Source: an uncultured Myxococcales bacterium (GTDB lineage: Bacteria > Myxococcota_A > Bradymonadia > UBA7976 > VGTA01). From it: a DNA stretch of 33,747 nucleotides. The stretch's first letter is position 1, and the number at the start of each line of letters is the position of its first letter. The position numbers and the translations under genes are program-made. The stretch is from contig CAKZRU010000149.1 in assembly GCA_937146725.1 (NCBI GenBank), positions 1-33,747 on the forward strand, in the 5' to 3' direction. This document shows positions 1 to 8,469 of the stretch, piece by piece. The notes under the pieces are model-generated. The model was given only the letters and a program-made list of their open reading frames with translations. It searched no databases and was not told the origin of the DNA.

Positions 1-283
1 GTTGAACCAACTTGTTATACGTGTTGTTGGTTCTCATAATCACGTTTGCTGTGCTTATATATTATGTTCAAACTGATTTTCAAAGACTTGATTACTTATT
101 TAACAAGCAATCTAATTTTCAATTTACTCTTAAATCTAAACAAAAGAGTTTTGGAAGCAACCTCGCTAGGCCGCTTGGTTTGTGTCTTCGTGACTGAAGA
201 CCTAGAGAACATAATCGCTCTTCATTTACTCTGCAAGCTTTTTTTTAAACTTTTTTACCATTCAACCTTAGAATATTCGCTAA
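1..283. other. AT-rich segment without a supported gene
   Basis: This stretch lies beyond the 3' end of the O-antigen ligase-like gene. A 61-codon frame at 12-197 (plus strand, TTG start) could encode one hydrophobic helix, but it has no ribosome binding site and lies at the window edge, so I do not call it. A perfect 6-bp stem is present at 184-201 (GTCTTC, six-base loop, GAAGAC). It has no T-run on either side, so it is not a convincing terminator. Confidence 0.5.
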
Positions 284-2620
284 CTATCTATTTTTCAGCA
301 ATTTACGCAGCGAAAAAAAACTTTTCCTAGCACGTACTTTTAACTCATTTTGCTGTTCTTTAAAGCAAGCTGCTTCCTTTAAGGGCCAATAAAGCTCTTT
401 TTCAGAGCTAGGTAAGCTTTCTTTATCTAATGTCGATCCCAATGGGTATTGACATATTTCTCTACTTAGCTTGGCGACATTAAGATCATGTATAAGAAAG
501 CATTCATTCTTATACTTTTGACTCTTGTGATATGTCGCCTCCGGTTTCCTATCAATTTTAGCCTTCAGGCTGATCAATTTCTCATACTCATTGATTAAAG
601 CGCCTAAAGCTTTTTGCTTGGTCGCCTCACAACTAGAAACTACATACCTTATATATAAGGCCCTTAAGTTTAAATCACTAATCACTTGCTCTGAGCTCAG
701 CTCTGTTAAGAATGTTTGCGCTCTTTGTGCATCGACTTCTTTATATTGTCTAAAAAAGCTATACATATCTTTTGTTGGAAGCCAAGTCGGGGCTGAAAGA
801 GCAGATTTAGAACTAAACACATCTTTAAATATACGGTCACGAAGCTCTGGGAACTCTAATAACAGTCTTCGATAATTCAAACTAGCCATTTGCTCAAAAC
901 CAAGTTGCTGATGAAGCCTTGCTTCCATAAGAAGAGGTGAAAACCACCGAGGTGCCAATCTTTTGCTCCTCTTGACCCAGAGTAATCGTTCTTCAAATGA
1001 TAATTCAGCAGAATTAGCAATACGGACTGAAAGATGTGCACTTAAAGGGTGTGAGTCAGTCTGTTCGATTAAGAGCTTAATTTCAGAACTCTGATCATAA
1101 GTTTTAGTCAGTTTGCGTAGCGGAGATGATTGAATCCATCCACCAAGTACACCTGACCCAATGAGAATACTAAGTAACAAGCTTTGTTTGAATGACTTTG
1201 ACCATGCACTTGGGCGCTTTTTTGTCTTATATCCAGCTTCTTTTTTAAGATTTATATGTTTAACTCTTAGGTTGGGTTGATAGCTCCACATCAATCCCCA
1301 TGCACAGCCCAAAGGAATAAGCACTCCTAAACTTTCGCTCCCAAAATCAAAACTTTGATGCAAGGCGATGGCGGTGACCCCTAAGCCTAAACTCATGGCT
1401 AATGGATGCTGTGAGATTGTTGGCAAGCGCCACCATTTCCACCATGAAAATACGTAAAAACAAATCGATAGAACACCAAAGATTCCCGCTTCACTTAGAT
1501 TACAAATCACTATATTTTCAGGATGCGAAATCCAATTCACAGTTTTGAGGCTCTGATACTGAGTAAAGACCTCTCCAAAGGCTTCCCGACCGATTCCCCA
1601 TGGAAAGTAGTTATATATTATAAGCCAGCTATCTAACCATGATTGTGCTTTAACGATTTCTTGAGCCTGCCACCATTGTAAGTGAGCTAAGGCCATCATA
1701 AGAGCAGGTAGAAAAACACTTACACCAAGCACAATAAACAACAAGACTTGTCGAAAACATACCCAAGACAAGCGCTTTCTCACGAACCATAAAGTAAGCA
1801 TCATTATGTAAATGATAACCGCGGCCCTTGAAGAAGTAAAAACTACCCCTAAGCTAGAAATGATCAAACTTAGTCTACATAATATAAAAAGCTTAGTACT
1901 CTTTGCAGAACCTGAAGCTTCTTGCATTAAGCCAAGAGCAAGAAAAGCACTCAGCATTAATAAAGAAGCCGCATGATTGGGATTAATTAAAGCAGTAATA
2001 AATCCACTAAGCAGGGCTCGGTCTGAACTTTGAATATAAAAATATAATAAGCCCGTCTGGCCTAAAGCATGAATGGCTGCCGTGATTGTAAGCAAAGGTC
2101 CAATACATACCAAAGCGACTAATAAAAGACGTCGAAAACCTCTGGTCAGACCTGATAAATACACTAAAGCGATCCAAGCGAATTGGAAACTAAGCCAGTG
2201 CCAAGACTGAGCGGGACTTAGGCTTAAAGTATAATGGCTCGAAGGCTCCAACTTTGCCAAATACATGATAGGCTTAGCCGCCTGCTCAAACTCCTCCCAA
2301 TGATGTGCTACTTTAGGAGCAAATAAGGAGATTATTTCCAAAGGAAACGGGATTAGGCTGAGTGCAACACCAAATATACTTACCCATGCGCCCCAAAGAG
2401 CAGGAGACCACAACGAGTCAAAGGGAAGTTGACCTCTACGTGCCTGTGAACCTTGAACTAAGGTACGATGGGTATAAATATTCCAAGTTGTACTTATGAT
2501 AGAAAAAGTAATCACCAAAAGAATGGCGAATTCGCTCCAAGAGCCTTGTGGAGTATAACTCATGGGGGCTAGCAAGCACAGTCCCCCCAACACTATGCTT
2601 AAAAACAACTTTGCGGACAT
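284..2620 (-). CDS. O-antigen ligase / polymerase-like membrane protein
   Basis: This 778-residue protein begins with a hydrophobic segment and carries roughly ten membrane helices over residues 1-440. The family-like parts are an NPNHAA segment after a long loop, an SSRAA segment at the start of a helix, and a periplasmic loop with HPEN followed by LSEAGIFG. Together these match the Wzy/WaaL superfamily, which ligates or polymerises lipid-linked glycans on the periplasmic face of the inner membrane. A further helix near residue 480 is followed by about 250 soluble residues with a helical, TPR-like look, a fusion known in some O-antigen ligase family proteins. GAAGG lies about ten bases before the ATG. 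It follows the NYN gene by 52 bases on the same strand. No glycosyltransferases are adjacent, so the glycan substrate is unknown. Ligase versus polymerase cannot be decided from sequence. Confidence 0.75.
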   Translation of the reverse strand: MSAKLFLSIVLGGLCLLAPMSYTPQGSWSEFAILLVITFSIISTTWNIYTHRTLVQGSQARRGQLPFDSLWSPALWGAWVSIFGVALSLIPFPLEIISLFAPKVAHHWEEFEQAAKPIMYLAKLEPSSHYTLSLSPAQSWHWLSFQFAWIALVYLSGLTRGFRRLLLVALVCIGPLLTITAAIHALGQTGLLYFYIQSSDRALLSGFITALINPNHAASLLMLSAFLALGLMQEASGSAKSTKLFILCRLSLIISSLGVVFTSSRAAVIIYIMMLTLWFVRKRLSWVCFRQVLLFIVLGVSVFLPALMMALAHLQWWQAQEIVKAQSWLDSWLIIYNYFPWGIGREAFGEVFTQYQSLKTVNWISHPENIVICNLSEAGIFGVLSICFYVFSWWKWWRLPTISQHPLAMSLGLGVTAIALHQSFDFGSESLGVLIPLGCAWGLMWSYQPNLRVKHINLKKEAGYKTKKRPSAWSKSFKQSLLLSILIGSGVLGGWIQSSPLRKLTKTYDQSSEIKLLIEQTDSHPLSAHLSVRIANSAELSFEERLLWVKRSKRLAPRWFSPLLMEARLHQQLGFEQMASLNYRRLLLEFPELRDRIFKDVFSSKSALSAPTWLPTKDMYSFFRQYKEVDAQRAQTFLTELSSEQVISDLNLRALYIRYVVSSCEATKQKALGALINEYEKLISLKAKIDRKPEATYHKSQKYKNECFLIHDLNVAKLSREICQYPLGSTLDKESLPSSEKELYWPLKEAACFKEQQNELKVRARKSFFSLRKLLKNR

Positions 2621-2672
2621 TTTTAAAGAGCCTTCTTACAGAATCTTAGCGCCCAAAGCTTCATCATGGTAT

Positions 2673-3170
2673 TTACTTGTCCATTAGCCAATCTTCATCG
2701 ATAGGACACCAATAGTCGGCATGATATGTCAGCTCATTTGAAACACAACCATCAAAGGCATAAATCTCTGTTCGCAAACCATTGTGGCTCAAGTAGTCAA
2801 CAAGATCAATAAAGGCTCCATCACCACTCACCAAAGCAATGCAATCTACTTTGTGGGCGAGTTGAGCCGCATGAAGCGCGATGCCAACATCCCAATCACC
2901 ACCCTTGGTTTTTAAGTCCGGTGTTCGTCGTAATGTTTTAATTCGAGTTTCAAAGCCGACGCCCCTTAATGCATCAAGAAATGGCGTGATCTCAACGTCT
3001 TCGCTTCGCTCAACAAAAGCGATCGCTCTGACTAGCTTACGTTCACGAACGATTAGATCCATTAACTTTTTATAGTCGACTCGCCCTTGATAACGAATCT
3101 TAGCACTATGATATACATTCGCTGTATCAACTAAGATTGCAATCCGCTGACCTTCAAAATAAGCATCCAT
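2673..3170 (-). CDS. NYN-domain (LabA/DUF88-like) protein
   Basis: This 165-residue protein is a single NYN/PIN-like domain of the LabA/DUF88 group. The expected acidic positions are visible: ILVDTANVY near residue 12, KGGDWDVGIALHA around 90, and VSGDGAFIDLVDYL around 115. The conserved Asp residues would bind metal in a nuclease-type fold, so RNA cleavage is a reasonable family-based guess. Many members have no proven activity. It begins 11 bases after the pepA stop, on the same strand, and is followed by the O-antigen ligase-like gene, so the three are probably co-transcribed. Nothing in the sequence explains a functional link among them. Confidence 0.85.
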   Translation of the reverse strand: MDAYFEGQRIAILVDTANVYHSAKIRYQGRVDYKKLMDLIVRERKLVRAIAFVERSEDVEITPFLDALRGVGFETRIKTLRRTPDLKTKGGDWDVGIALHAAQLAHKVDCIALVSGDGAFIDLVDYLSHNGLRTEIYAFDGCVSNELTYHADYWCPIDEDWLMDK

Positions 3171-3181
3171 AATCAGACCAC

Positions 3182-4651
3182 TTAGTTCACTTGAAATTGC
3201 TCAGCAAGTTTAACTAAGGTCAAAACACCAAAGCCAGTCCCACCTGCAGAAATTGAACCAACGGCTTTGTCGGCAAGAGTAGGCCCAGCAATATCAAGGT
3301 GTCCCCAAGTACAATCTCCTTTGAAATGCTTTAAAAATAGAGCTGCAGTAATCGCACCACCATAAGGTCCACCAAGATTTTTAATATCCGCTCGTTTGCT
3401 CTTTAGTGTCTCGGCAAGGCTCTCATCAAGAGGTAAGCGCCATGCTTTTTCTCCAGCATTTTTGGCGGCAGCCTCTAATTGTGAAGCCCAAGCATCATCA
3501 TCACTAAATAAACCACAATAGTGATTACCTAAGCCAACCATACAAGCGCCGGTAAGAGTGGCAAGGTTGACCATAGCATCTGGCTTTAGTTGGGTTGCAT
3601 AATGCAGTGCATCAGCTAAAACCAAACGACCTTCAGCATCGGTGTTAAGAACTTCTACAGTACTTTTGTTGTACATAGTGAGGACATCGCTAGGACGATA
3701 GCTATTGCCATCTGGCATATTTTCACAAGATCCTACAATCCCATGAACTTCAACATCTGGTTTAAGGGCACAGATCGCATTCATCGCACCCAATACAGCG
3801 GCAGCACCACCCATATCAATATGCATAAACTCTTGAGACTTAGGTGGCTTCAAGCTGAGTCCACCACTATCAAAGGTTAAGCCCTTACCAATGAGTGCAA
3901 GAGAGCCACGAGATTCGCCTTGCGGACGATAGTGAATATGAATAAATCTTGGATCTTCGCTTGCCCCACGGCTTACGGCAATCAAGCCCCCCATCTCTCG
4001 GGCATAGATTTCATCTTTTTCAAAAACAGTCACTTCCACTTGTTCAGAGGCCATTGATAAAGCGAGTTCTGCTAAACGAGTTGGTGTACACACATTAGGT
4101 GGCTCATTCACTAAGGTACGGGCCAAGTTCACTGAGTCCGCCAAAGCAATAGCACGTTTAAGCTCATCTTCTCCTAATATTGCACCAACAAACAGTTGGC
4201 TTACCTCATGCTTAGGTGCATCTTTTTTGGGAGTCTGTAAAGCATCATAACGATACAGGCCCAATTCAAAACCAAGTACCAATTCTGTGGCCGCTGTTGC
4301 ATCTAAGTCATCAGCAAGCATCAGAGCAACCGAAGCTGATCGAGAACTCAAAGCCTCTCTGGCCATTTCAGCAGCGCGATCGCGAATCGCTTTGCCCACA
4401 AACTCTTCTTGCTTACCTAAACCAATTAATACAACTCGATCAGCCTTGATCTGACCAACAGTATCCAAAGCCACAGTCTGTCCGGCTTTCCCCTTAAATA
4501 AATGCCGTTCTGTTCTTCGGCTTAAAGCACCATTTAAAGCTTGATCAATTGCTGCTTCCTGAGCTGAAGCAGTTTGATCTTGAAAGCGACCAACAACCAA
4601 TAAATCTCCCTCAAAACCAAGAAGTTCACCACTAAATACTGAGATATCCAT
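3182..4651 (-). CDS. pepA: Leucyl aminopeptidase (M17 family)
   Basis: PepA is a cytosolic two-metal aminopeptidase that removes N-terminal residues from peptides and usually forms hexamers. The protein has 489 residues, the normal family length. The M17 signature NTDAEGRL lies at residues 336-343. The upstream metal-site segment GKGLTFDSGGLSLKP and the following HIDMGGAAAVLGA are also present, so the catalytic domain looks intact. The N-terminal third is the variable domain typical of the family. AAGGA sits seven bases before the ATG. It is the first gene of a probable pepA-NYN-ligase transcript. In E. coli PepA also binds DNA; nothing here tests that role. Confidence 0.97.
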   Translation of the reverse strand: MDISVFSGELLGFEGDLLVVGRFQDQTASAQEAAIDQALNGALSRRTERHLFKGKAGQTVALDTVGQIKADRVVLIGLGKQEEFVGKAIRDRAAEMAREALSSRSASVALMLADDLDATAATELVLGFELGLYRYDALQTPKKDAPKHEVSQLFVGAILGEDELKRAIALADSVNLARTLVNEPPNVCTPTRLAELALSMASEQVEVTVFEKDEIYAREMGGLIAVSRGASEDPRFIHIHYRPQGESRGSLALIGKGLTFDSGGLSLKPPKSQEFMHIDMGGAAAVLGAMNAICALKPDVEVHGIVGSCENMPDGNSYRPSDVLTMYNKSTVEVLNTDAEGRLVLADALHYATQLKPDAMVNLATLTGACMVGLGNHYCGLFSDDDAWASQLEAAAKNAGEKAWRLPLDESLAETLKSKRADIKNLGGPYGGAITAALFLKHFKGDCTWGHLDIAGPTLADKAVGSISAGGTGFGVLTLVKLAEQFQVN

Positions 4652-4833
4652 TCATAGTCCTTATTAAATAAAAAAAGCCATCAAGTCATATTTGTATAAA
4701 TTATGCGTATCAGAGCACACTATCTACGACTTGGTTAATCACAATAAAAGGCTATCATAAGTTTTTTACTCGGATCATCAAGTTTTATTAGAGTACCGAG
4801 TCTTAAGAACTTAAGTTTATAAGTGATAATCGC

Positions 4834-5109
4834 TTAGGATTCTGTTTTGCGTCCTCGCCAAATCAGCAAGCAACCCAAACCAAATAAAACACCAGCAACC
4901 GGACCTGCAATATCAAGACCAATATCGAGTTTGTCAGGGTTATCAACCCAAGTACTTGTTTCAACGACATCGCCAAAGTCATCTGTGGTTTTAGTGATCT
5001 TCTCAATTTGCTGTGGAGTCGCTAAATGCATGCCTTTAGACAGCCATAAACCGATTACCGAAAAAGAAACTAAAAAGCAGACCAAAGCGAGTTTGATAAG
5101 GGTATTCAT
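4834..5109 (-). CDS. Small membrane protein, unknown function
   Basis: I do not recognise a family for this 91-residue protein. It has an N-terminal hydrophobic segment (residues 5-24), a polar acidic stretch of about 35 residues, and a second hydrophobic helix (residues 66-84) rich in Gly that ends in WRGRK. The positive C-terminal end suggests that both termini are cytoplasmic and the acidic loop periplasmic. It starts three bases after the yceI stop, so translational coupling and a shared transcript are likely. It may accompany YceI in the cell envelope, but this is context only. Confidence 0.7.
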   Translation of the reverse strand: MNTLIKLALVCFLVSFSVIGLWLSKGMHLATPQQIEKITKTTDDFGDVVETSTWVDNPDKLDIGLDIAGPVAGVLFGLGCLLIWRGRKTES

Positions 5110-5112
5110 GGA

Positions 5113-5694
5113 TTATTTACCCTTGAGATTGAGCATAATCTCAATTGACTTACCTACCTTTTCACCAACAACCCCTTTTTTACCAGCAACATTATAATCA
5201 GCCAAAGCCACCTTAAACTGACTGCCAACCTTGCTCATATTTCCTTTGCGCTTAATAATTACCTTAGCAAGCATTGGTTGAGCCACGCAGTTAATAGTCA
5301 TCACACCTTCGACATCAGCCTTGATGGTGGTGATTCCCTTATCATCTTTGGCTTTAAAGTCAGTCACCTTACCTTTTTTAGCTTCAAAAGTAATTTTGGG
5401 ACATTTCTTGGCATTCAACCATTCATCACCACGTAAGTGATCATCACGCATATCATTGCCGGTTTTCATTTTAGCAACCGGTACCTCAAACATACCCGTA
5501 ATTACTTTTGGTTTAGTGAAGTCGACTTCGAACTGACCGCTTACCGGAGCTGTACCAACAATTTTTTCAAGAGGAGCAGTGCTTGTAAATCGAGCTTGGC
5601 CCTTGGTCACCACCTTGCTGATTTCAGCAAAAGCGGTCGAACAAAGCATTGTGCATAATAGAATAAGAAGGGAAGACAAAATTGATTTAGACAT
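5113..5694 (-). CDS. YceI-family periplasmic lipid-binding-like protein
   Basis: The protein has 193 residues from the chosen start. A signal peptide covers about 24 residues and ends in a STAFA cleavage site. The mature part matches the YceI lipocalin-like barrel: a G-Q-F-E-V-D-F strand, then the family segment MKTGNDMRDDHLRGDEWLNAKKCPKITFEAKK. YceI proteins bind polyisoprenoids or similar hydrophobic molecules in the periplasm. Residues KTGNDMRDDHL correspond to the M-R-D-x-H-L region conserved in the family. An upstream in-frame ATG exists at 5709, but GAGG lies only a few bases before the ATG at 5694, so the inner start is preferred. It is followed directly by the small membrane protein gene. 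A dyad at 5797-5810 lies about 100 bases upstream. Confidence 0.93.
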   Translation of the reverse strand: MSKSILSSLLILLCTMLCSTAFAEISKVVTKGQARFTSTAPLEKIVGTAPVSGQFEVDFTKPKVITGMFEVPVAKMKTGNDMRDDHLRGDEWLNAKKCPKITFEAKKGKVTDFKAKDDKGITTIKADVEGVMTINCVAQPMLAKVIIKRKGNMSKVGSQFKVALADYNVAGKKGVVGEKVGKSIEIMLNLKGK

Positions 5695-5796
5695 GAGAAC
5701 CTCATTCATAAATGTGAAAAGTTGCTTAGTCGAAGCGGGTTAAAAATGACTAGCGTGTATAACTAAGCTTTCGACAGCTTATTCAAGAAATTTGCA

Positions 5797-5810
5797 TTCT
5801 ACAAGTAGAA
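5797..5810. promoter_or_regulatory. Dyad upstream of yceI, possible operator
   Basis: TTCTAC-AA-GTAGAA is a perfect 6-bp inverted repeat with a two-base centre in the region between the RluA-like gene and yceI. It lies roughly 100 bases before the yceI start. Between it and the gene the minus strand carries a TATACA hexamer (5757-5762), which may be a -10 element. No regulator can be named. Confidence 0.3.
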
Positions 5811-5876
5811 CAAGACAATTGGACATACTAAAATGCTAAAATGATTCTATATTATGATCATTCAGTCATTCATTGG

Positions 5877-7160
5877 TTAAAGAAATAAGTGAGGGAAATC
5901 ATGTAGAAAGTCTGTTGGAATTTCAGCAATAAGTTTTGGAGCATGAGTATATGTATCAATAGGATTTGATAAAATCTCAAGAGAGTAAGCATGCAAATAC
6001 AAGCGCTTAGACTTTTCTTCAATTTTACCATACCAAGGATCACCAACAATAGGTGCATTTAAAGCCTGTGTATGCACTCTAATTTGGTGGGTTCTTCCTG
6101 TATGTAACTGTGCCTCAAGATAGACATATTGGTCTGAAAGACTGAATATACGAAAGTCTGTTCGCGAATACAAACCATTCGTTTTCACAACTTGCCAAAG
6201 CTTTTTACCCTTTATCTTACCGTATTCATTGTCTGGAAGATCATGACTTGAACGCTTATTTTGACTTGAGCTGTTAGACTTTGAGTTTTTAGACTTATCC
6301 TTTGCTTGCATATAAGCTTCAAAGCTAAAAACGGACTCTGCATTAGCTACAGAAGTTTGTTTCTTAATGAACTCAAACAATGGCCCCGACTTGGGTCGAT
6401 GACAAATTAAATGATAGCGCTTATCAATCTGACGTTTCTCAAAAACATATGCTAAGTCTTTACTCGCTTGCGGCGTCAAAGAACATATAACCAAGCCTGA
6501 AGTTGCCTTATCCAAGCGATGAATATTTCTTAAATAAGGCATCTCTTGAGTAGCGATTGGTCCTTGCTTCCTTTGTAATTGGCTAAGATAAGCCAAAATA
6601 TAATGAAATAATGTTAAACGTTTGGGATCAATTGTTGGTGCAGTGGGCAAATCAGATATTTTGTTAACCACCAAGATTTGCTCATCCATGTAGATAAGCT
6701 CAAATGGCATCGCTGACGGACTTTGCCCACTTCTACTGCTTTGTCCACTTCTATTGCTTTGTGCATAGGCTAATGAGCTAGCCCAAACTTGTGTCCAATA
6801 CTCTTTATTTTTTCTATGTTGAGCATGGATCATAGTTGTTTGATTGAACTCTATTTGCCGATGATCAATCATAGCTTTCGTTTTTTGCTGCATCGGCGTC
6901 GAGCTGATGATCTGTAATTGACTCAACTCACAGTCATAAACCTCATTCACCTGAGCTTTATAACTGGCTTTAAACATGGGTTGACCACAATGAGTAACCC
7001 CCCCAGCTTCAATCAGCTTTTTGATTTGCTTAACAGAAATCTGTCCAAAAGTAGCGGCTTTAGGATCTATTGATAAACACAGACTCTGTTGTATCGCTTT
7101 ATCAAGACGTAAACCACTACACTCTTCTGCGATCTTAATTTGTACGCGCTGAGGGTTCAT
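5877..7160 (-). CDS. RluA-family 23S/tRNA-type pseudouridine synthase
   Basis: This 427-residue enzyme should convert uridine to pseudouridine in rRNA or tRNA. The catalytic motif HRLDKATSGL starts at His214, making Asp217 the nucleophile. The later LHTGRTHQIRVHTQALNAPIVGD segment is the second conserved family block. The N-terminal ~80 residues (SGLRLDKAI ... IKKLIEAGGVTHCG) look like an S4-type RNA-binding domain. The protein is longer than E. coli RluC/D (about 320-330) because of two polar, low-complexity insertions: a Ser/Gly/Arg-rich stretch with two SNRSGQSS-like copies near residue 135, and a Lys/Ser-rich stretch near residue 300. The exact target uridine cannot be assigned. It is the last gene of a same-strand run behind the redoxin lipoprotein, 71 bases away. 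Confidence 0.92.
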   Translation of the reverse strand: MNPQRVQIKIAEECSGLRLDKAIQQSLCLSIDPKAATFGQISVKQIKKLIEAGGVTHCGQPMFKASYKAQVNEVYDCELSQLQIISSTPMQQKTKAMIDHRQIEFNQTTMIHAQHRKNKEYWTQVWASSLAYAQSNRSGQSSRSGQSPSAMPFELIYMDEQILVVNKISDLPTAPTIDPKRLTLFHYILAYLSQLQRKQGPIATQEMPYLRNIHRLDKATSGLVICSLTPQASKDLAYVFEKRQIDKRYHLICHRPKSGPLFEFIKKQTSVANAESVFSFEAYMQAKDKSKNSKSNSSSQNKRSSHDLPDNEYGKIKGKKLWQVVKTNGLYSRTDFRIFSLSDQYVYLEAQLHTGRTHQIRVHTQALNAPIVGDPWYGKIEEKSKRLYLHAYSLEILSNPIDTYTHAPKLIAEIPTDFLHDFPHLFL

Positions 7161-7231
7161 GTGGTTGACCGGTTAAGCGAGTTAATTTAGTTGAGAGTAT
7201 GAGAATAAGCCACTATCAACAATACTAGCAA

Positions 7232-8401
7232 CTATTCTAGCAAACGATTGATCACATCGGTTGCAGTATCTGGACCAGGTGCTCCATCTGCGTAAAGATA
7301 AGTACCGGTCCCCCCCTCAATTACAGCTTGCCAAGGTAGGCCGAAGCTTCCATCATCACCAAAGTAAGCCCAAAGGTTTTCAAAGGTGGTATTCAGACTT
7401 GCATCTACATAAAAATGCTCTGCGCTATCCGCATATCGAGCCGCATAAGAACGACAGAAAGCTAGGGTTGCTGGCTCTGCTTGATCATCCTCAGAAACCA
7501 CAATCATGGGGCGGATTGTTTCTGGAGTAAAGGTTGGGAAAACCTCTGCAAATAAATAAGTCAAGGTTTGACGACAGGCTGGACACCAACCGGCGGTTGC
7601 AAAATACCAAATCCCTTGGGCATTTGTACCAAACTCTTTCACATTGACCATCTCTCCGGTTTCACAGTTTTGTAGGGCAAAGTTATCTGGTACAGAATCT
7701 CCGACCTCAGTAGGTCTCATGGCACGGAACTCTTGGTTTGATAAGCAGACTTGTGTACTGCTATCCAACATGCCGGTATCTCGGTTAACTCGAGATAGCA
7801 ACAAACCACTGATATCAAAAGCAAGTTCTTGTCCAGATGCACCAAGCTCGCTAAAGGTGATTTCTCCACCGCTGGCAAAGTAAACTTCTGCACAGCCTTC
7901 TTCTCTACATTCGACACCAATAAAAACACCTACAGTGTAATTGCTTGGTGTTTGCCCTTCGAGGGTATATGCTTGGCCTTGTACAGGCTCAACCGTAAAC
8001 TCAACCTGCAAAATGTTATTGAAGTTAAAGCGATCATCAATGCCTAAATAGGTAAAGTTAGGGCTAGGGCGAACACTAGCAGTTTGCACTTGTAGAATGT
8101 CTTGGGCGCATACAAATGCTTCTTCTTGCATATCTGTAGCGCCTGCCATTTCACCAGCAACCATTTCACCGGCAACCATTTCACCGGCAGCTGTCTCACC
8201 GGCAGTTGTCTCACCGGCAGTTGTCTCACCGGCCGTCGTCTCACCAGCAGCAGTCTCACCGGCAACAGTCTCACCGGCAGTCGTTTCACCTGCCATTGAT
8301 TCTTCGGTGATTTCATCATCACCACCACAGGCAAGTAGATTAAAAGATAAAAGAACAGTTAAAACGAACTGTGCTTTGTTGAATTGTAGGAATTGTTTCA
8401 T
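7232..8401 (-). CDS. Thioredoxin-fold lipoprotein with AGETx repeats
   Basis: A 389-residue predicted lipoprotein. The signal peptide ends in the lipobox LLAC, lipid on Cys25. Next come ten AGETx pentapeptide repeats (residues about 37-86), an Ig-like middle region of about 150 residues with several Cys, and a C-terminal thioredoxin-like domain with the active site WCPAC (Cys273 and Cys276). It presumably sits on the envelope surface or in the periplasm and does thiol-disulfide or peroxide chemistry. CPAC differs from the CGPC of thioredoxin, and Redoxin/TlpA-like is the closest description. The longest frame starts at 8431, but GAGG lies eight bases before the ATG at 8401, which also gives a clean lipoprotein signal. 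It follows the IPT/TIG gene by 68 bases. Confidence 0.85.
   Translation of the reverse strand: MKQFLQFNKAQFVLTVLLSFNLLACGGDDEITEESMAGETTAGETVAGETAAGETTAGETTAGETTAGETAAGEMVAGEMVAGEMAGATDMQEEAFVCAQDILQVQTASVRPSPNFTYLGIDDRFNFNNILQVEFTVEPVQGQAYTLEGQTPSNYTVGVFIGVECREEGCAEVYFASGGEITFSELGASGQELAFDISGLLLSRVNRDTGMLDSSTQVCLSNQEFRAMRPTEVGDSVPDNFALQNCETGEMVNVKEFGTNAQGIWYFATAGWCPACRQTLTYLFAEVFPTFTPETIRPMIVVSEDDQAEPATLAFCRSYAARYADSAEHFYVDASLNTTFENLWAYFGDDGSFGLPWQAVIEGGTGTYLYADGAPGPDTATDVINRLLE
8144..8293 (-). repeat. AGETx tandem repeat, ten 15-bp units
   Basis: Ten in-frame 15-bp units encode AGETT, AGETV, AGETA or AGEM(V/A), directly behind the lipidated cysteine region. The DNA copies are nearly identical (GCCGGTGAGAC-type core). 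The acidic tract probably acts as a flexible stalk between membrane anchor and folded domain. The copy number is likely to vary by slippage. Confidence 0.95.
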
Positions 8402-8469
8402 TGAGAAACCTCGAATTGTCAGTCTTAACAAGCGTTAAGTAAATTGAATAAGATGATTATCAGTGTGCT

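Noticed and set aside
12..197. Small TTG-start frame that could encode a one-helix peptide
   Set aside because: It has no ribosome binding site, its codon pattern is not convincing, and it lies at the window edge; a real gene cannot be supported.
8144..8293. CRISPR-like or satellite DNA
   Set aside because: The units are 15 bp with no spacers, and they encode AGETx in the lipoprotein frame.
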